Assembly: GCA_023091665.1 (NCBI GenBank)
Contig: JALJCQ010000009.1
Location: 806,001 to 870,000 of the forward strand
DNA length: 64,000 nucleotides
Direction: 5' to 3'
Origin: Pythium myriotylum
Lineage: Eukaryota > Oomycota > Peronosporomycetes > Pythiales > Pythiaceae
Of the stretch, positions 55,334 to 64,000 are shown piece by piece. Within the stretch, counting starts at the first letter, position 1; every line of letters starts with the position of its first letter. Both the position numbers and the translations under genes were made by a program. The notes under the pieces were generated by a model. It did not search any database and was not told where the DNA came from. It saw nothing but the letters and a program-made list of their open reading frames with translations.

Positions 55334-56654
55334 TTACTTGTAAGGTACGAACTCCAGCTCTCCACAATTCTGAAACTGCTCAATAGTCTTGTCACTGAAC
55401 GGCGCGAGCGGATCGATGCCCGAGAACCTTATCCACTGGTCAAACGTACGCTTCTTGCCAAGCCCGTATTTGTCCAATTCGGTGTGGTCAAGGTCCTCTT
55501 TCGAGATGGGCAAACCCATCATGAACCGAACGCGGCGCTTCGATCGCATCATCACGTGGTATCGCTCGCCCCAATCACGCTCCCAAATCTTCCGCCGCAG
55601 GTCGTACGTGTGGAAGACGATGTCGGCCGACGGTGCGTAGAAATCATACCCTGATGTCCACAGTCGAGCCGCTCGAACGTACTCCTCACCGTAAAATAAA
55701 TCGGTGTGTACGGGTCGTTGGGTACCTCCTTGTACGAGCGACAGCTACCAAAGTTGAAGCCACCAGCAAACTGTGACATGAGTCGAGGCTTGGTCGCGTT
55801 GGTCTTGTCCAGCCACCGCACAGCGCGATACTGCACCATGGCATCGATGTCGCTTGTCTCGATGCGGGCGATGCACATGAGGGCCATCTGATGATCTTTC
55901 GTGTGGTCCTCCATGTAGATTGTGTCCTTTGGGTACACAGTCAGGATCGCGTTCTCATTGCCAATCGATTCCCACTGTTGTACAGCCGTCACATCCCAGT
56001 TAGGCGTGAACGTCAAGTGTGAGTCGATGCCGAGACAGAAGTCCTCATCTCCAATCGCCTTCTCAGTGATGTACCTCGCCACGGTCGGTCCCTAGAGTTT
56101 CACAACCAAAGCATGAGCCTCTTTCGAGCTCACTGCAGAATCCATTAGGTACCCACCTTGGCGTCCTTGGCGTCGACCTTGGTCGTCACAATCTGTGAGC
56201 GGCGGCAGAGGTTCTCGCCAACGAGCTGGCAATACGCCTCCACGCACTCCATCTCGCCTTCGGCTTCGTAGATTTGGTCATGAACGCTCACTTTGAGCAG
56301 ATCTGGCTCAGCCGCTGTCTCGAAGAGCGACTTGAGCGTGTCGCCGCAGCGCTTCCAGTCGCGGTAGTTGACCACGAGCACCATGGTTTTGCGGCCACGC
56401 AGCACCGAGTTGGGCGCGGCCTGCACGGGCGCTGGCGCCGGCACAGGCGTGTCTTCCTCCGCAGCGACGTCTCTCTCCACACGGAGCGGCTGCAAGGCTG
56501 TGATTGCGGCTCTGTGGGCCGTGACTTGCAGCGGACTCTTGCTCACGACCGGCGACTGTGTGACGTGCGCAAACTGGCGGAGCATGAGCACGACGTACAC
56601 GAGCGGCAGCAGCGAGAGCGCGCCGCGCAGACACGAGGACGAGGGCGACTTCAT
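55334..56654 (-). pseudogene. GT60-type glycosyltransferase, copy 7, with frameshift
   Basis: Exon 1 is 56157-56654, then intron 56092-56156, then an exon 2 that should run from 56091 to 55334. The N-terminal anchor (GALSLLPLVYVVLMLRQF), VVNYRDWKRCGDTLKSLF, GPTVARYITEK, CLGIDSHLTF and FAGGFNFGSC are intact. Just after PNDPYTPI the frame changes. Around 55690-55702 the DNA has one base fewer than all other copies, and the original frame is regained only as 55334-55555, which still reads YGLGKKRTFDQW to the usual end. The shifted frame ends about 55 residues later. Unless this is a sequencing or assembly error, the product lacks the C-terminal third. It lies between the two phosphatase genes. 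Confidence 0.78.
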
Positions 56655-56910
56655 GGTGCGCGGGATGACGCACAAGCGCGAATGGTGAGCCAGTCGTCGC
56701 GTACGTGACAGGATCCGGTAGAGAGCGCAAGGCGCCAGGCACGTTCTGGACGTTTCTGGTGAGATCCCATTTGAGGCCAGAGACAGGCCGAAAACCAGAT
56801 TCCCAAAAAAGGGGGCGAATCAACATTAACGGTCCCTAATATACCCAGAAACACGTTTTCACAGTGTATTAGGGAGGGGGGGGGGGGGGGGGGGGGAATG
56901 ATCCAATGAT
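56655..56910. other. Short intergenic region with G homopolymer
   Basis: About 256 bp between GT60 copy 7 and the 3' end of the intact phosphatase gene. It contains an uninterrupted run of about 21 G near 56876-56896. Confidence 0.6.
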
Positions 56911-58391
56911 CTAGAGCTTGCATGCGGCGTCGAAGTCGTAGGTGTTGAGGTAGTAGTCCCAGAGCTTCTCGACCTCGGAGAGCGCGCAGAAGACTTTGCC
57001 ACAGCCAGGAATGGCCGTGACCTGCTCGTTGATGCGGATCTGCACGAAGTACTTCGACTGCTGGGGCTCGTCGGCCGCCTCGCAGCCCTTGCCGGCCTTC
57101 TTGGCGTACAAGCGGAACTCCAAGTTAGCAAGGAACAACGCGAGACGGGAGCCACGGAACTGGCGTGCATCGATCTGAGCCGGCGTGAAGCTCGCGAGGA
57201 GCGGCGTCTTGTCCGTGTAGCCCAACAGCGTCATCAACGGCGTCGTGGTCTCGCCGTGAACGAAACGGAAGTTGCCGACGATCGACGTCTTGTTCTGCGT
57301 GAAGTCCTTCATGTACTTGTAGATGTCTTTGAGGAGGACGGAGGAGATCTCGTAGCTGATCTTGGCTCCGGCGGAACTCTCCACAAAAGTCTCAAGGTCG
57401 TCGGCAAAGTCGCTCGACTTGACGAAATCCTCCGACAGCAGCGTACACCAGTTGCTCTGGGTCTTGTACATGGCAATGTCGAAAGCGCACGCCGCGTACG
57501 CTGACTCAACGTCAAGCGTTGTGAGGTTGGCGTCCTGCGGGAGGTTAAGCGACTTGCGCAGAATCTCGATGTTGTTCAAGTACGCGGGCGAGCTCTTGTA
57601 CTTGTTGGCCTCGACGTAGGCGTCGTCGTTATCGGCGATCTCCTTCACGTAACGCGGACATTGGTCGAAGAAACGGAGGAGAAGGTCCTACAGAAGCAGC
57701 GAGTCTCAGTGACCAAGATTACATGGAAGGAGTCAAGCGATGGTACTCACCGAGTCCTTGGAGTACTGCGTGTACTTGACATCTGCAGCGTTCGAGAAGA
57801 ACTTGCTCGCAAAGCTAGAAAACCCACCATAACCGTGAGTTCACCCTGTGCGCTTAGAATCGCGCAGATAATGAGTCCAATGTACCCGATGGCCGTGTCC
57901 TTTGTGCGTGACTTGTATGTGCTCGACAGGAAGAATTTGTCAGCCGAGTAAGCAGCCGGCAGTGCCGATCCAATGCGCTCGCGCGAGCGAGCCCCCAAGA
58001 GCTGCGCCTCTTCAGCACCCGAAGTGGCCAAGAGGCCGTCAATCGACGAGTTGTATGGAAGCTTGTAGGTCTGGAGCCAGGCCGGGATGACGCTGCCGTA
58101 CTTGGTCTGCAGCTTGGTGAGGAAGTCCTGGATTTCGCCAGCGTTTCCCTTGGTTGGGAAGCGCGTGCCGTGGCGCACGACGTTCTGCACCTGCAGCAGC
58201 GTGTACTGGGACTCCTCTTCAGGCGAGACCGTCTTGAGGTACGGCGCCGGACCGAGCGGGTCCTTGCTCTCATCCCAGTACGGGGTCTTGGTCGCCAGCG
58301 TCTTGGTGATGTCGTACGCCGCCGCGTCAGCATGCGAAGACAGCACGAGCACGGCGAACGCCGTGGCGAGGAAGCCGAAGCTGCGGACCAT
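56911..58391 (-). CDS. Multiple inositol polyphosphate phosphatase-like histidine phosphatase (MINPP/phytase)
   Basis: Three exons (57886-58391, 57751-57814, 56911-57687) are joined by introns 57815-57885 and 57688-57750, giving 448 residues. A signal peptide (MVRSFGFLATAFAVLVLSS) targets it to the secretory route. The catalytic motif VRHGTRFPTKGN lies near residue 68. The phosphohistidine-forming His and the two Arg are intact. The second motif, which is HAE in MINPP enzymes, reads VHGETTTPL. MINPP removes phosphates from inositol hexakisphosphate and related compounds. Cys residues late in the protein (GCGKVFC) suit an exported fold. The last three residues, CKL, resemble a type 1 peroxisomal signal, which conflicts with the signal peptide and may be coincidence. 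No lesion seen. Confidence 0.87.
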
Positions 58392-58953
58392 TGCTTTGTT
58401 GTTCTTGAGTATCTCTTGGCGGATTGTCGAGTGGTTCTCTCTCTCGCAACACGAGACGTACACGTACGTACCACCGGCGAGCGTTTGGCCCCTGCGACGT
58501 CATCCAGACAGTTCAGCACGGAGCCTGGCCGTTCCACTCCATGCTCGCTCTGCTTTCAGTCCCACTCGACTGCTCCTTCTCGCAGCACGCGCTTGGCGCC
58601 AATTGAATCTTGAGCTGCCTCGTGCGAATCTTGTTGTCGGCGCGCCGGCAACCGAGCTCAACGTTTCGCGGCGGATCTGCTGAGCAGGTCCACGGTGTCT
58701 GCGGCGCGTAGATTCGCTTAGTCGACGGTCATACTGAGCGCGCTGACGTGGACACGACACGAATCAGCAACGACGGAGACTCGATCGGTCAGGTGGCCTC
58801 GGCTGAATCTTTGTGGAAAGGCAACCGCTCGCTGACTGTCAAACTGATGAGATAGAGTGGTCCACGTCAAAGATAGTACATATGTGGTCCACATTATGAC
58901 GCACTCCATACTGTTCAGAACGATGTTGAAGAGGCAGGGGGGGGGGGGCGAAC
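58392..58953. other. Divergent intergenic region
   Basis: About 560 bp between the phosphatase (minus) and the coiled-coil gene (plus). A G run near 58937-58948 ends 5 bp before the next ATG. No other feature. Confidence 0.45.
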
Positions 58954-60963
58954 ATGGAAGACCGAGTCGACGACTGGGACGCAGAGGGCGAGGCCCCGGG
59001 GCCGTTTGCAGCGCGAGCGATGGACGCAAGCGGTGGCAGTGACCATGCGCTAGATGTCCACGCGTTTGGCTGGCGAGAGGACGCTTCTCTGGGCTGTGAG
59101 AGCAGCGAGGACGAGAGCGAAGGCATGGGCCTCATGGAGGCGTTCGAGAGCTTCAACCTGCGAGTGCGTGGGCTTTTTATTGCCTAGCGAGGGCTGTGAG
59201 ACGAGGTTCATTGGTTCTGCAGGCTGAGAAGCGAGTGCAAGAGCTGCTGACCGCCACCGACGAGAAGGTAAGGGCGAGAAGCGGTGCTGAGACCTGCCGA
59301 CTGATAGGTGAGACGACTGCAGCTCTTCTCCGAGACGAGCGATCGTGCGGACGACGCGGATCTGCCGCCGCCCAACACGCCGTCGTACGTGCTGATGAGC
59401 GACGCGTACCGCCTCTCGAGGCCACCGCAGTTCCACCACTGGCGTCAGTGCTTCCCGTACCTGCAAGTCACAGGCAAGAGCTCGTTCGACCAAGTGCCTG
59501 ACGAGCACATCCAGATCCGGCCAGCGATTCCACGCGTCGACTGTGAGAATAAATGCGAGTCGGATGCGGCGCCGCCCGAGTTAGCGGTCGTCGGCAGGGC
59601 AATCCAGCTGGAGGTCGACACCTCGGACCCTCCCCAGGAAGAGCTCATCCTCGCGTACGCGACTGATCTTTATGCACGCACGCGACAGTTCTAACGGATG
59701 GTGGATAGAGATGGTGAAATGGAGGAAGTGCTCGAGGAAGATCGATCCAAGGAGCAAACGAACAGTGACGACGAGGAAGATTATGATGATGGGCTCGAAG
59801 ATGACTGGCCGTGCAATGGCTCACTGGCCTGTACTTCCCCGAGAACGACAAGAGTTCATGAAGCCGTGGACCAGATCACGCTGGATATACTCAGAGCCTT
59901 GGTTCCTCCAGTTTGCGCAGCAGTGGTCGAAGGCCTCGTGAAGCGACAGCAAAGCGAACTGCGAGAAGCCAGACTCGCTCGCGAAGAAGCGGTGCGAGTT
60001 GCTCAAAAAGCTGAGAAGGAGAGGCAAGCAGAGCGTCGGCGACTCCAGCAACTACAAGAACATGAAAGGCTAGCGTACGAAGAAGCAATAGCCAAAGCTG
60101 CCGAGGAAGAACGTGTTCGGCAAGAGCAGCAGCAACAAGAACTGCTCCGGCTTCAGCGCGAAGAGAATGACGAAGAAGAGATAAAGATCCGAACTCTGGC
60201 GTACTCGCACACTCGTGAGTGGTACCAACCCAATAAGAAATGCTTCTCGCATCGCGGCCGCCAGTTGTGAGCACTCTTTCGATAGCATAACGTCTGATGC
60301 CACGTTTGTTGATTTGACTTGGTGCTATTGTATTGTAGAACATACTTGAAGCCAGTGCGTCGAGCGCAAGACTCGGGCGAGCCGCCGAGCCTCGAAGGGA
60401 TGGATGCGAATGAGACAAGCTCAGTGCCAGCTACGAGAAGCCCTGCCAATCCTCGGCGTTCGAAGCAGCCGAGGAAACCGTCTTCATCTTCGAGACGAAA
60501 CCAAGTGCGCCGCGTGTCCTCCCCAAACCAAACAGACCTTGTCGGAGCTAAATCCCCGCATGAGTCGCCGCAACAGTCGACAACTAGATCTCGACCGAGC
60601 AGTTCCAGTTTCCTAGGCAGTGAAAGGGGTGAGACTTCGCACATCAACGAGGAAGGTGTTCGCTTGCCGGCGATCGATGGTGCTCATCCCAGCAATAAGA
60701 CCAAACGACACGACACTTTGTCGAGAAAGAGATCTTGGACGGACGACCGAAGCTCACCACCTTCGATATGTCGGCCAGCCGAGTCTGCCACCGTTGCAGC
60801 TCCGACCCGAGTTTACGGTATCTCACCGTACCGAATCCCCCCGGCAATCTTGAAAAGCGACCTCATGCGAGAAGCTGTCGCGACAGGAAGACGAAACCAG
60901 CCACGTAAAGAGCATAAAGGGGCCTCGGCTTCAAAAAGCTCAGAATTAACTTCACAAGCGTAA
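58954..60963 (+). CDS. Charged coiled-coil protein of unknown function
   Basis: Five exons: 58954-59163, 59223-59267, 59308 (or 59323)-59654, 59709-60266 and 60339-60963. Introns are 59164-59222, 59268-59307 (40 nt) or 59268-59322 (55 nt), 59655-59708 (54 nt) and 60267-60338. The protein has about 590 residues. The acidic N-terminus contains DASLGCESSEDESEG; the middle has a PPPNTPSYVLMSDAYRL segment. Then comes an Asp/Glu-rich stretch and a long Arg/Glu/Ala/Gln coiled coil near residues 275-370 (AEKERQAERRRLQQLQEHER). A conserved-looking REWYQPNKKCFSHRGRQL follows, then a Ser/Pro/Arg-rich tail. The third intron hides an in-frame TAA and carries TTCTAAC, a good branch-point match. I do not recognise the family. 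Confidence 0.72.
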
Positions 60964-61085
60964 CCTTGAGTGAGTGGATTTAGATCATAGAACCTGCATC
61001 CTAGTTCCTACAAAGCAAGCAATTCGATCCTAGTCGGTTACTCACAGGCAACTTGATCGTCACCTACCTGTTTCGAGAGCACCGT

Positions 61086-62696
61086 TTACGGGTAACGCTT
61101 CGTCGCCATCAGCTTCTCGATCTCCTCGACTGTTCTTGGCACCTTGGTCATGTTCTCGACACCTGTCGCCGTCACGATCACGTCTGACTCGATGCGCACA
61201 CCGCCCATGCCACGGAAACGTTGGAGCATTTCCCGGTTGATGAACTTGGCTGTCGCTGGATTCGCGAGCACCTCCTTGATCTGAGCCTCAATGAAGTAGC
61301 AGCCAGGCTCAACCGTCAGCACCATGTTCTTCTCGAGCGTGAGCACGCATCGCAGCTTCTGGAGGATCTTCTTCGTTGAGCGCACGTGGCCCTTCGGGAA
61401 GCCGCCGACGTCATGGACGTCCAGGCCGAGCAAGTGGCCGAGACCGTGCGGGTAAAAGTAGGCCGAGATCTCGTGGTCCATGAGTTCGTCGACCGTACCG
61501 TTCTGGAAGAGGCCGTGTTCGAGCAGGTGCTGTGTGAGCACGCGGTGCGAGAGCAAGTGCATGTCGACGTAGCTCACGCCTGGCTGGATCGCAGCCATCA
61601 CGGCGTCGTGCGCCTTAAGCACGCCTTCGTAGATAAGCTTCTGGTCCTCCGTGAACTTGCCGTTCACAGGGAAGGTGCACGTGATATCGGACGCGTACCC
61701 GTGGAGCTCGGCACCCATGTCGTTGAGGAAAATGTCGCCGTCCTCGAGTTTTTTATCGTTCGGCGCACCGGCGTGGCCATAGTGGAGCGCCGACGCGTTG
61801 TGGCCACTGCCGCAGATGCACGTGTAGGCGTGGAGACGCGAGCCGCCCGTCGAGTAGCAGTGGTGTAGGAAGTCGCTCTCGGCGTGGAATTCCATCTTCC
61901 CCGGGCGAGTGTTCTTCATGACTTCATTGTGGGCGTTCGACGAGAGCTGTGCCACGAAGCGCATGAGCTCAAGCTCTTTCTCCGACTTGATCACACGGCA
62001 GGCGACGAGCACGGGATTGAGCGCGTCGACATCGACGTTGAACTCGTCGATGCCGTCAAAGGTCGAGGTCGTGACAGTCTCGAGGCCGCTGTCGTTGTTT
62101 TTGCCCTTGAGCACGTAGAGGTTCTCGACGCCGTAGTTGTTCTGGAGCACCGACTTGATCTCATCCATATAGTAGACCGCGTCGACCTTGTAGTGCGCCT
62201 TGAAGTACGCGAGTGGCTTGCGCTCGCCGCACCAGAGCTCCCACTCGGCGCTCAGGCGTGGCACGAAGAGCACCGACTGCTCGGTCGTGAGGTCGATCAT
62301 GGCGGCGCAGTCGGGCTCGCGCACGCCAAAGAGGTACTGGAAGAAGCTCTCTTGGCGGAACGCGTACTGCGTGTCCGTGTCGTAGCGGTCGACCTCGCTG
62401 CCGCCGTGGAGCACGATGGCCGCGTTGCTCGTCTTGGCTGTCGGGTGCGCCGCCAAAAACTTGTGGATCGCCTTGTGTCGGTGCTGCACGTGCATGGAGA
62501 AGTCGATGGGGAAGAGCTCGTACTCGAGCTCGGCCTTGGGCTTGGCGGGCGCGTCGCCGTTGGGCTTGGGCTGGCTCGGGCGGCGCTTGGCGGCCGCGTA
62601 CGAGGGCGCGCGCGTCTTCTGCAGCAGCGCGATGGACGCGGCGGCCGCTGCTGCCGCCGTCGCGGCGAGCAGTCCCTTGACGTCGTCGCTGCTCAT
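61086..62696 (-). CDS. Xaa-Pro dipeptidase (prolidase, M24B)
   Basis: Intronless, 536 residues. It releases proline or hydroxyproline from the C-terminus of dipeptides using two metal ions. Metal ligands are all present in the order known for human PEPD: Asp in LNDMGAELHGY, Asp in SDITCTFPVNGKF, His in PHGLGHLLGLDVHD, Glu in LTVEPGCYF and Glu in GGVRIESDVIV. The N-terminal non-catalytic domain (about 55-240) includes DTQYAFRQESFFQYLFG. An extra 50 residues at the N-terminus form an Ala-rich hydrophobic helix (LLAATAAAAAAASIALL) followed by a basic stretch, which could anchor it in a membrane or serve as a targeting signal; human PEPD lacks this. Confidence 0.96.
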   Translation of the reverse strand: MSSDDVKGLLAATAAAAAAASIALLQKTRAPSYAAAKRRPSQPKPNGDAPAKPKAELEYELFPIDFSMHVQHRHKAIHKFLAAHPTAKTSNAAIVLHGGSEVDRYDTDTQYAFRQESFFQYLFGVREPDCAAMIDLTTEQSVLFVPRLSAEWELWCGERKPLAYFKAHYKVDAVYYMDEIKSVLQNNYGVENLYVLKGKNNDSGLETVTTSTFDGIDEFNVDVDALNPVLVACRVIKSEKELELMRFVAQLSSNAHNEVMKNTRPGKMEFHAESDFLHHCYSTGGSRLHAYTCICGSGHNASALHYGHAGAPNDKKLEDGDIFLNDMGAELHGYASDITCTFPVNGKFTEDQKLIYEGVLKAHDAVMAAIQPGVSYVDMHLLSHRVLTQHLLEHGLFQNGTVDELMDHEISAYFYPHGLGHLLGLDVHDVGGFPKGHVRSTKKILQKLRCVLTLEKNMVLTVEPGCYFIEAQIKEVLANPATAKFINREMLQRFRGMGGVRIESDVIVTATGVENMTKVPRTVEEIEKLMATKRYP

Positions 62697-62880
62697 GAGC
62701 TCAATGGATCACTTGTGGATGTGGAAGGGGAGAGCGCGAACTTAAGGATGGGAGGGGGGCGAGGCGGCGTGAAAGGACCGTTAAGTACGCGTGTGGTCCA
62801 AAGTTCAAGTCGTCTACAAAAAATAACACAGTCGGTGAAATTATAATTGACAGAGGAGTGAAGCAAAACGGATTTATTGC

Positions 62881-63588
62881 CTAAGCCTTGGTGGCGGTGG
62901 GCTCTTCTTCGTAGCCCGGGAGAGCGTCGACGCAAGGTCCGAGGTTGCACGAGTTGCGCTGGAAGCTCTTGGTGTGCGTGGCGAGCTGCGAGAGCGAGCA
63001 GCACGAGCACCACCAGACGCAGCAGTAGTCGCCGCAGCAGCTGCCCGGGATGCTCCAGCGTTCACGGACGTTGCCGCGCAAAACCACGTTCAAGACGAGC
63101 CACGCGAGGCCACAGATGACACCCACGATGTTCCAGACAATCTTCTTGACGAGGAGGTCTTGATCGTCGCTGGACGAGATGTACACTCGCCCGTAGGAAG
63201 TGGTGTAATAGAAATCTTTCTCTTTGGAGTACACAGACGCCAACTGCGTCGACGCAGCAACCGACAAGCAGTACACGACTCCCCAAAAGATCAGCACGAG
63301 GCCGTAGGAGCCGCCGAGGCGATGGTTGATCTGCGCAGCTGAGATGCACGGGAAAAGCAGTGAAACGACGCCATTCACGCAGTCATCGCCACAGGGCTCC
63401 GACTCCCAGCGACCAATGCGGATGCCGTGGACGTCGAACTTCTCGCCCTTCTCATCAACTTGGGCCACTTCTGCAATGACAACCATGCGGGCTGGGGTCG
63501 CTGCCGAGGTGGTCGGCGTGGAGGGAGCGACCGTGGGGGCCTCAACGTGGATGGTGTAGTCGGCCTGGGGCTCGAGAGTCTTGGACAT
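62881..63588 (-). CDS. PLAC8-family Cys-rich membrane protein (copy E)
   Basis: Intronless, 235 residues. The N-terminal 50 residues are Thr/Pro/Ala-rich. The PLAC8 domain begins FDVHGIRIGRWESEPCGDDC. Two hydrophobic segments lie near residues 95-115 and 152-170. The C-terminal part reads NVRERWSIPGSCCGDYCC, then VWWCSCCSLSQLATHTKSF. A tail with NSCNLGPCVDALPGY follows. The Cys-rich string matches copy D exactly, although the N-terminal half differs, so the Cys cluster is under tight constraint. It has the clearest initiator-like element of the window at 63624-63638. Confidence 0.9.
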   Translation of the reverse strand: MSKTLEPQADYTIHVEAPTVAPSTPTTSAATPARMVVIAEVAQVDEKGEKFDVHGIRIGRWESEPCGDDCVNGVVSLLFPCISAAQINHRLGGSYGLVLIFWGVVYCLSVAASTQLASVYSKEKDFYYTTSYGRVYISSSDDQDLLVKKIVWNIVGVICGLAWLVLNVVLRGNVRERWSIPGSCCGDYCCVWWCSCCSLSQLATHTKSFQRNSCNLGPCVDALPGYEEEPTATKA

Positions 63589-64000
63589 GTTTGGAGAGTG
63601 AAGGTGGCTTGGGCTGGGGAAGCAAGTTGGGGAATGAGGCAGCAGGGCACCTTGACCGTGCCTCGACGTGGGTTCCAGAGACGCACCTGCTGGTGGCCAT
63701 TCACTCTTGATGGCTCGACCAAGTGGACCGCCACGTCGGCAATATGCTTTGCAGTGGCGTCATTACATAATGACCAGGTTCCGCTGACTAATGGATGTTT
63801 ATGGCAGTCCATAAAACCCATTCGAACACATTATGAGTATTTGATTGGCGGTAAAGTGGAAATGTCGGGTAGTAATGCGGTATATACGTGATCAAATAGT
63901 GTGCTTACCATGATCATTCCCAACATGAGTCATTAGGCGATTTGTCCCGTCCCGTGTCCGCGAGATTTGCCCGACTTGATTCTCACATATGACGCGTGTA
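63589..64000. other. Right-end flank
   Basis: About 410 bp containing the promoter of PLAC8 copy E. No other gene recognised to the end of the window. Confidence 0.45.
63624..63638 (-). promoter_or_regulatory. Initiator-like core promoter element of PLAC8 copy E
   Basis: The minus strand reads CTCATTCCCCAACTT, a close match to the oomycete initiator (GCTCATTYYNCAWTTT), 36-50 nt upstream of the ATG. Confidence 0.6.

Noticed and set aside
1..64000. CRISPR arrays, bacterial operons, prophage or viral genes
   Set aside because: Gene structures are eukaryotic with spliceosomal introns; no regular short repeats with spacers and no viral protein families seen.

Overview
This is a eukaryotic nuclear window that reads as an oomycete (Stramenopila). 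The evidence is compact protein-coding genes with short introns (mostly 54-100 nt, GT-AG, one GC-AG), GC-rich third codon positions, initiator-like TCATTY/TCACTT motifs 25-95 nt upstream of several start codons, and the gene families present: PLAC8, a RWP-RK regulator, membrane-anchored GT60-type glycosyltransferases, and a two-domain voltage-gated K+ channel. The species cannot be named from sequence alone. Exon structures below were built by hand; splice choices were checked by reading frame and by comparing paralogues inside the window.

Left part (1-36.8 kb): a long low-complexity protein with three 252-bp tandem repeats (384-4142); a tandem two-domain Kv channel (4667-8558) converging on a membrane-anchored GMC oxidoreductase (8597-10830); a membrane protein with a MORN-like segment and a serine hydrolase domain (11761-14490); alpha-tubulin (15011-16369); a RWP-RK regulator (16694-17748); a coiled-coil protein (19649-21186); a PLAC8 protein (21949-22608); a Spinster-like MFS carrier (23854-25554); a UGT-like glycosyltransferase (25832-27433); an F-box/JmjC protein (28956-30503); a six-helix membrane protein (31343-32541); a ten-exon GFA/CENP-V-fold protein (32815-34332); a membrane-anchored J-protein (34590-35329); and a thiolase with a PTS2-like N-terminus (35511-36752).

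Right part (37.3-58.4 kb): every recognisable gene is on the minus strand and most belong to three expanded families. The order is PLAC8, PLAC8, GT60 copies 1-3, a decayed flavoprotein fragment, GT60 copies 4-6, PLAC8, a broken MINPP-type phosphatase, GT60 copy 7 (broken), and an intact MINPP-type phosphatase. All seven GT60 copies share an N-terminal membrane anchor and one phase-0 intron at the same place. Copy 2 has a nonsense codon, copy 7 a frameshift, and one phosphatase a nonsense codon, the pattern of a birth-and-death gene cluster. By family knowledge the intact members would be type II Golgi glycosyltransferases and a secreted or ER phytase-like phosphatase; that they work together is only an inference from clustering.

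Right end (58.9-64 kb): a charged coiled-coil protein (58954-60963), a prolidase (61086-62696) and a fifth PLAC8 protein (62881-63588). No RNA genes, CRISPR arrays or intact transposons were recognised.
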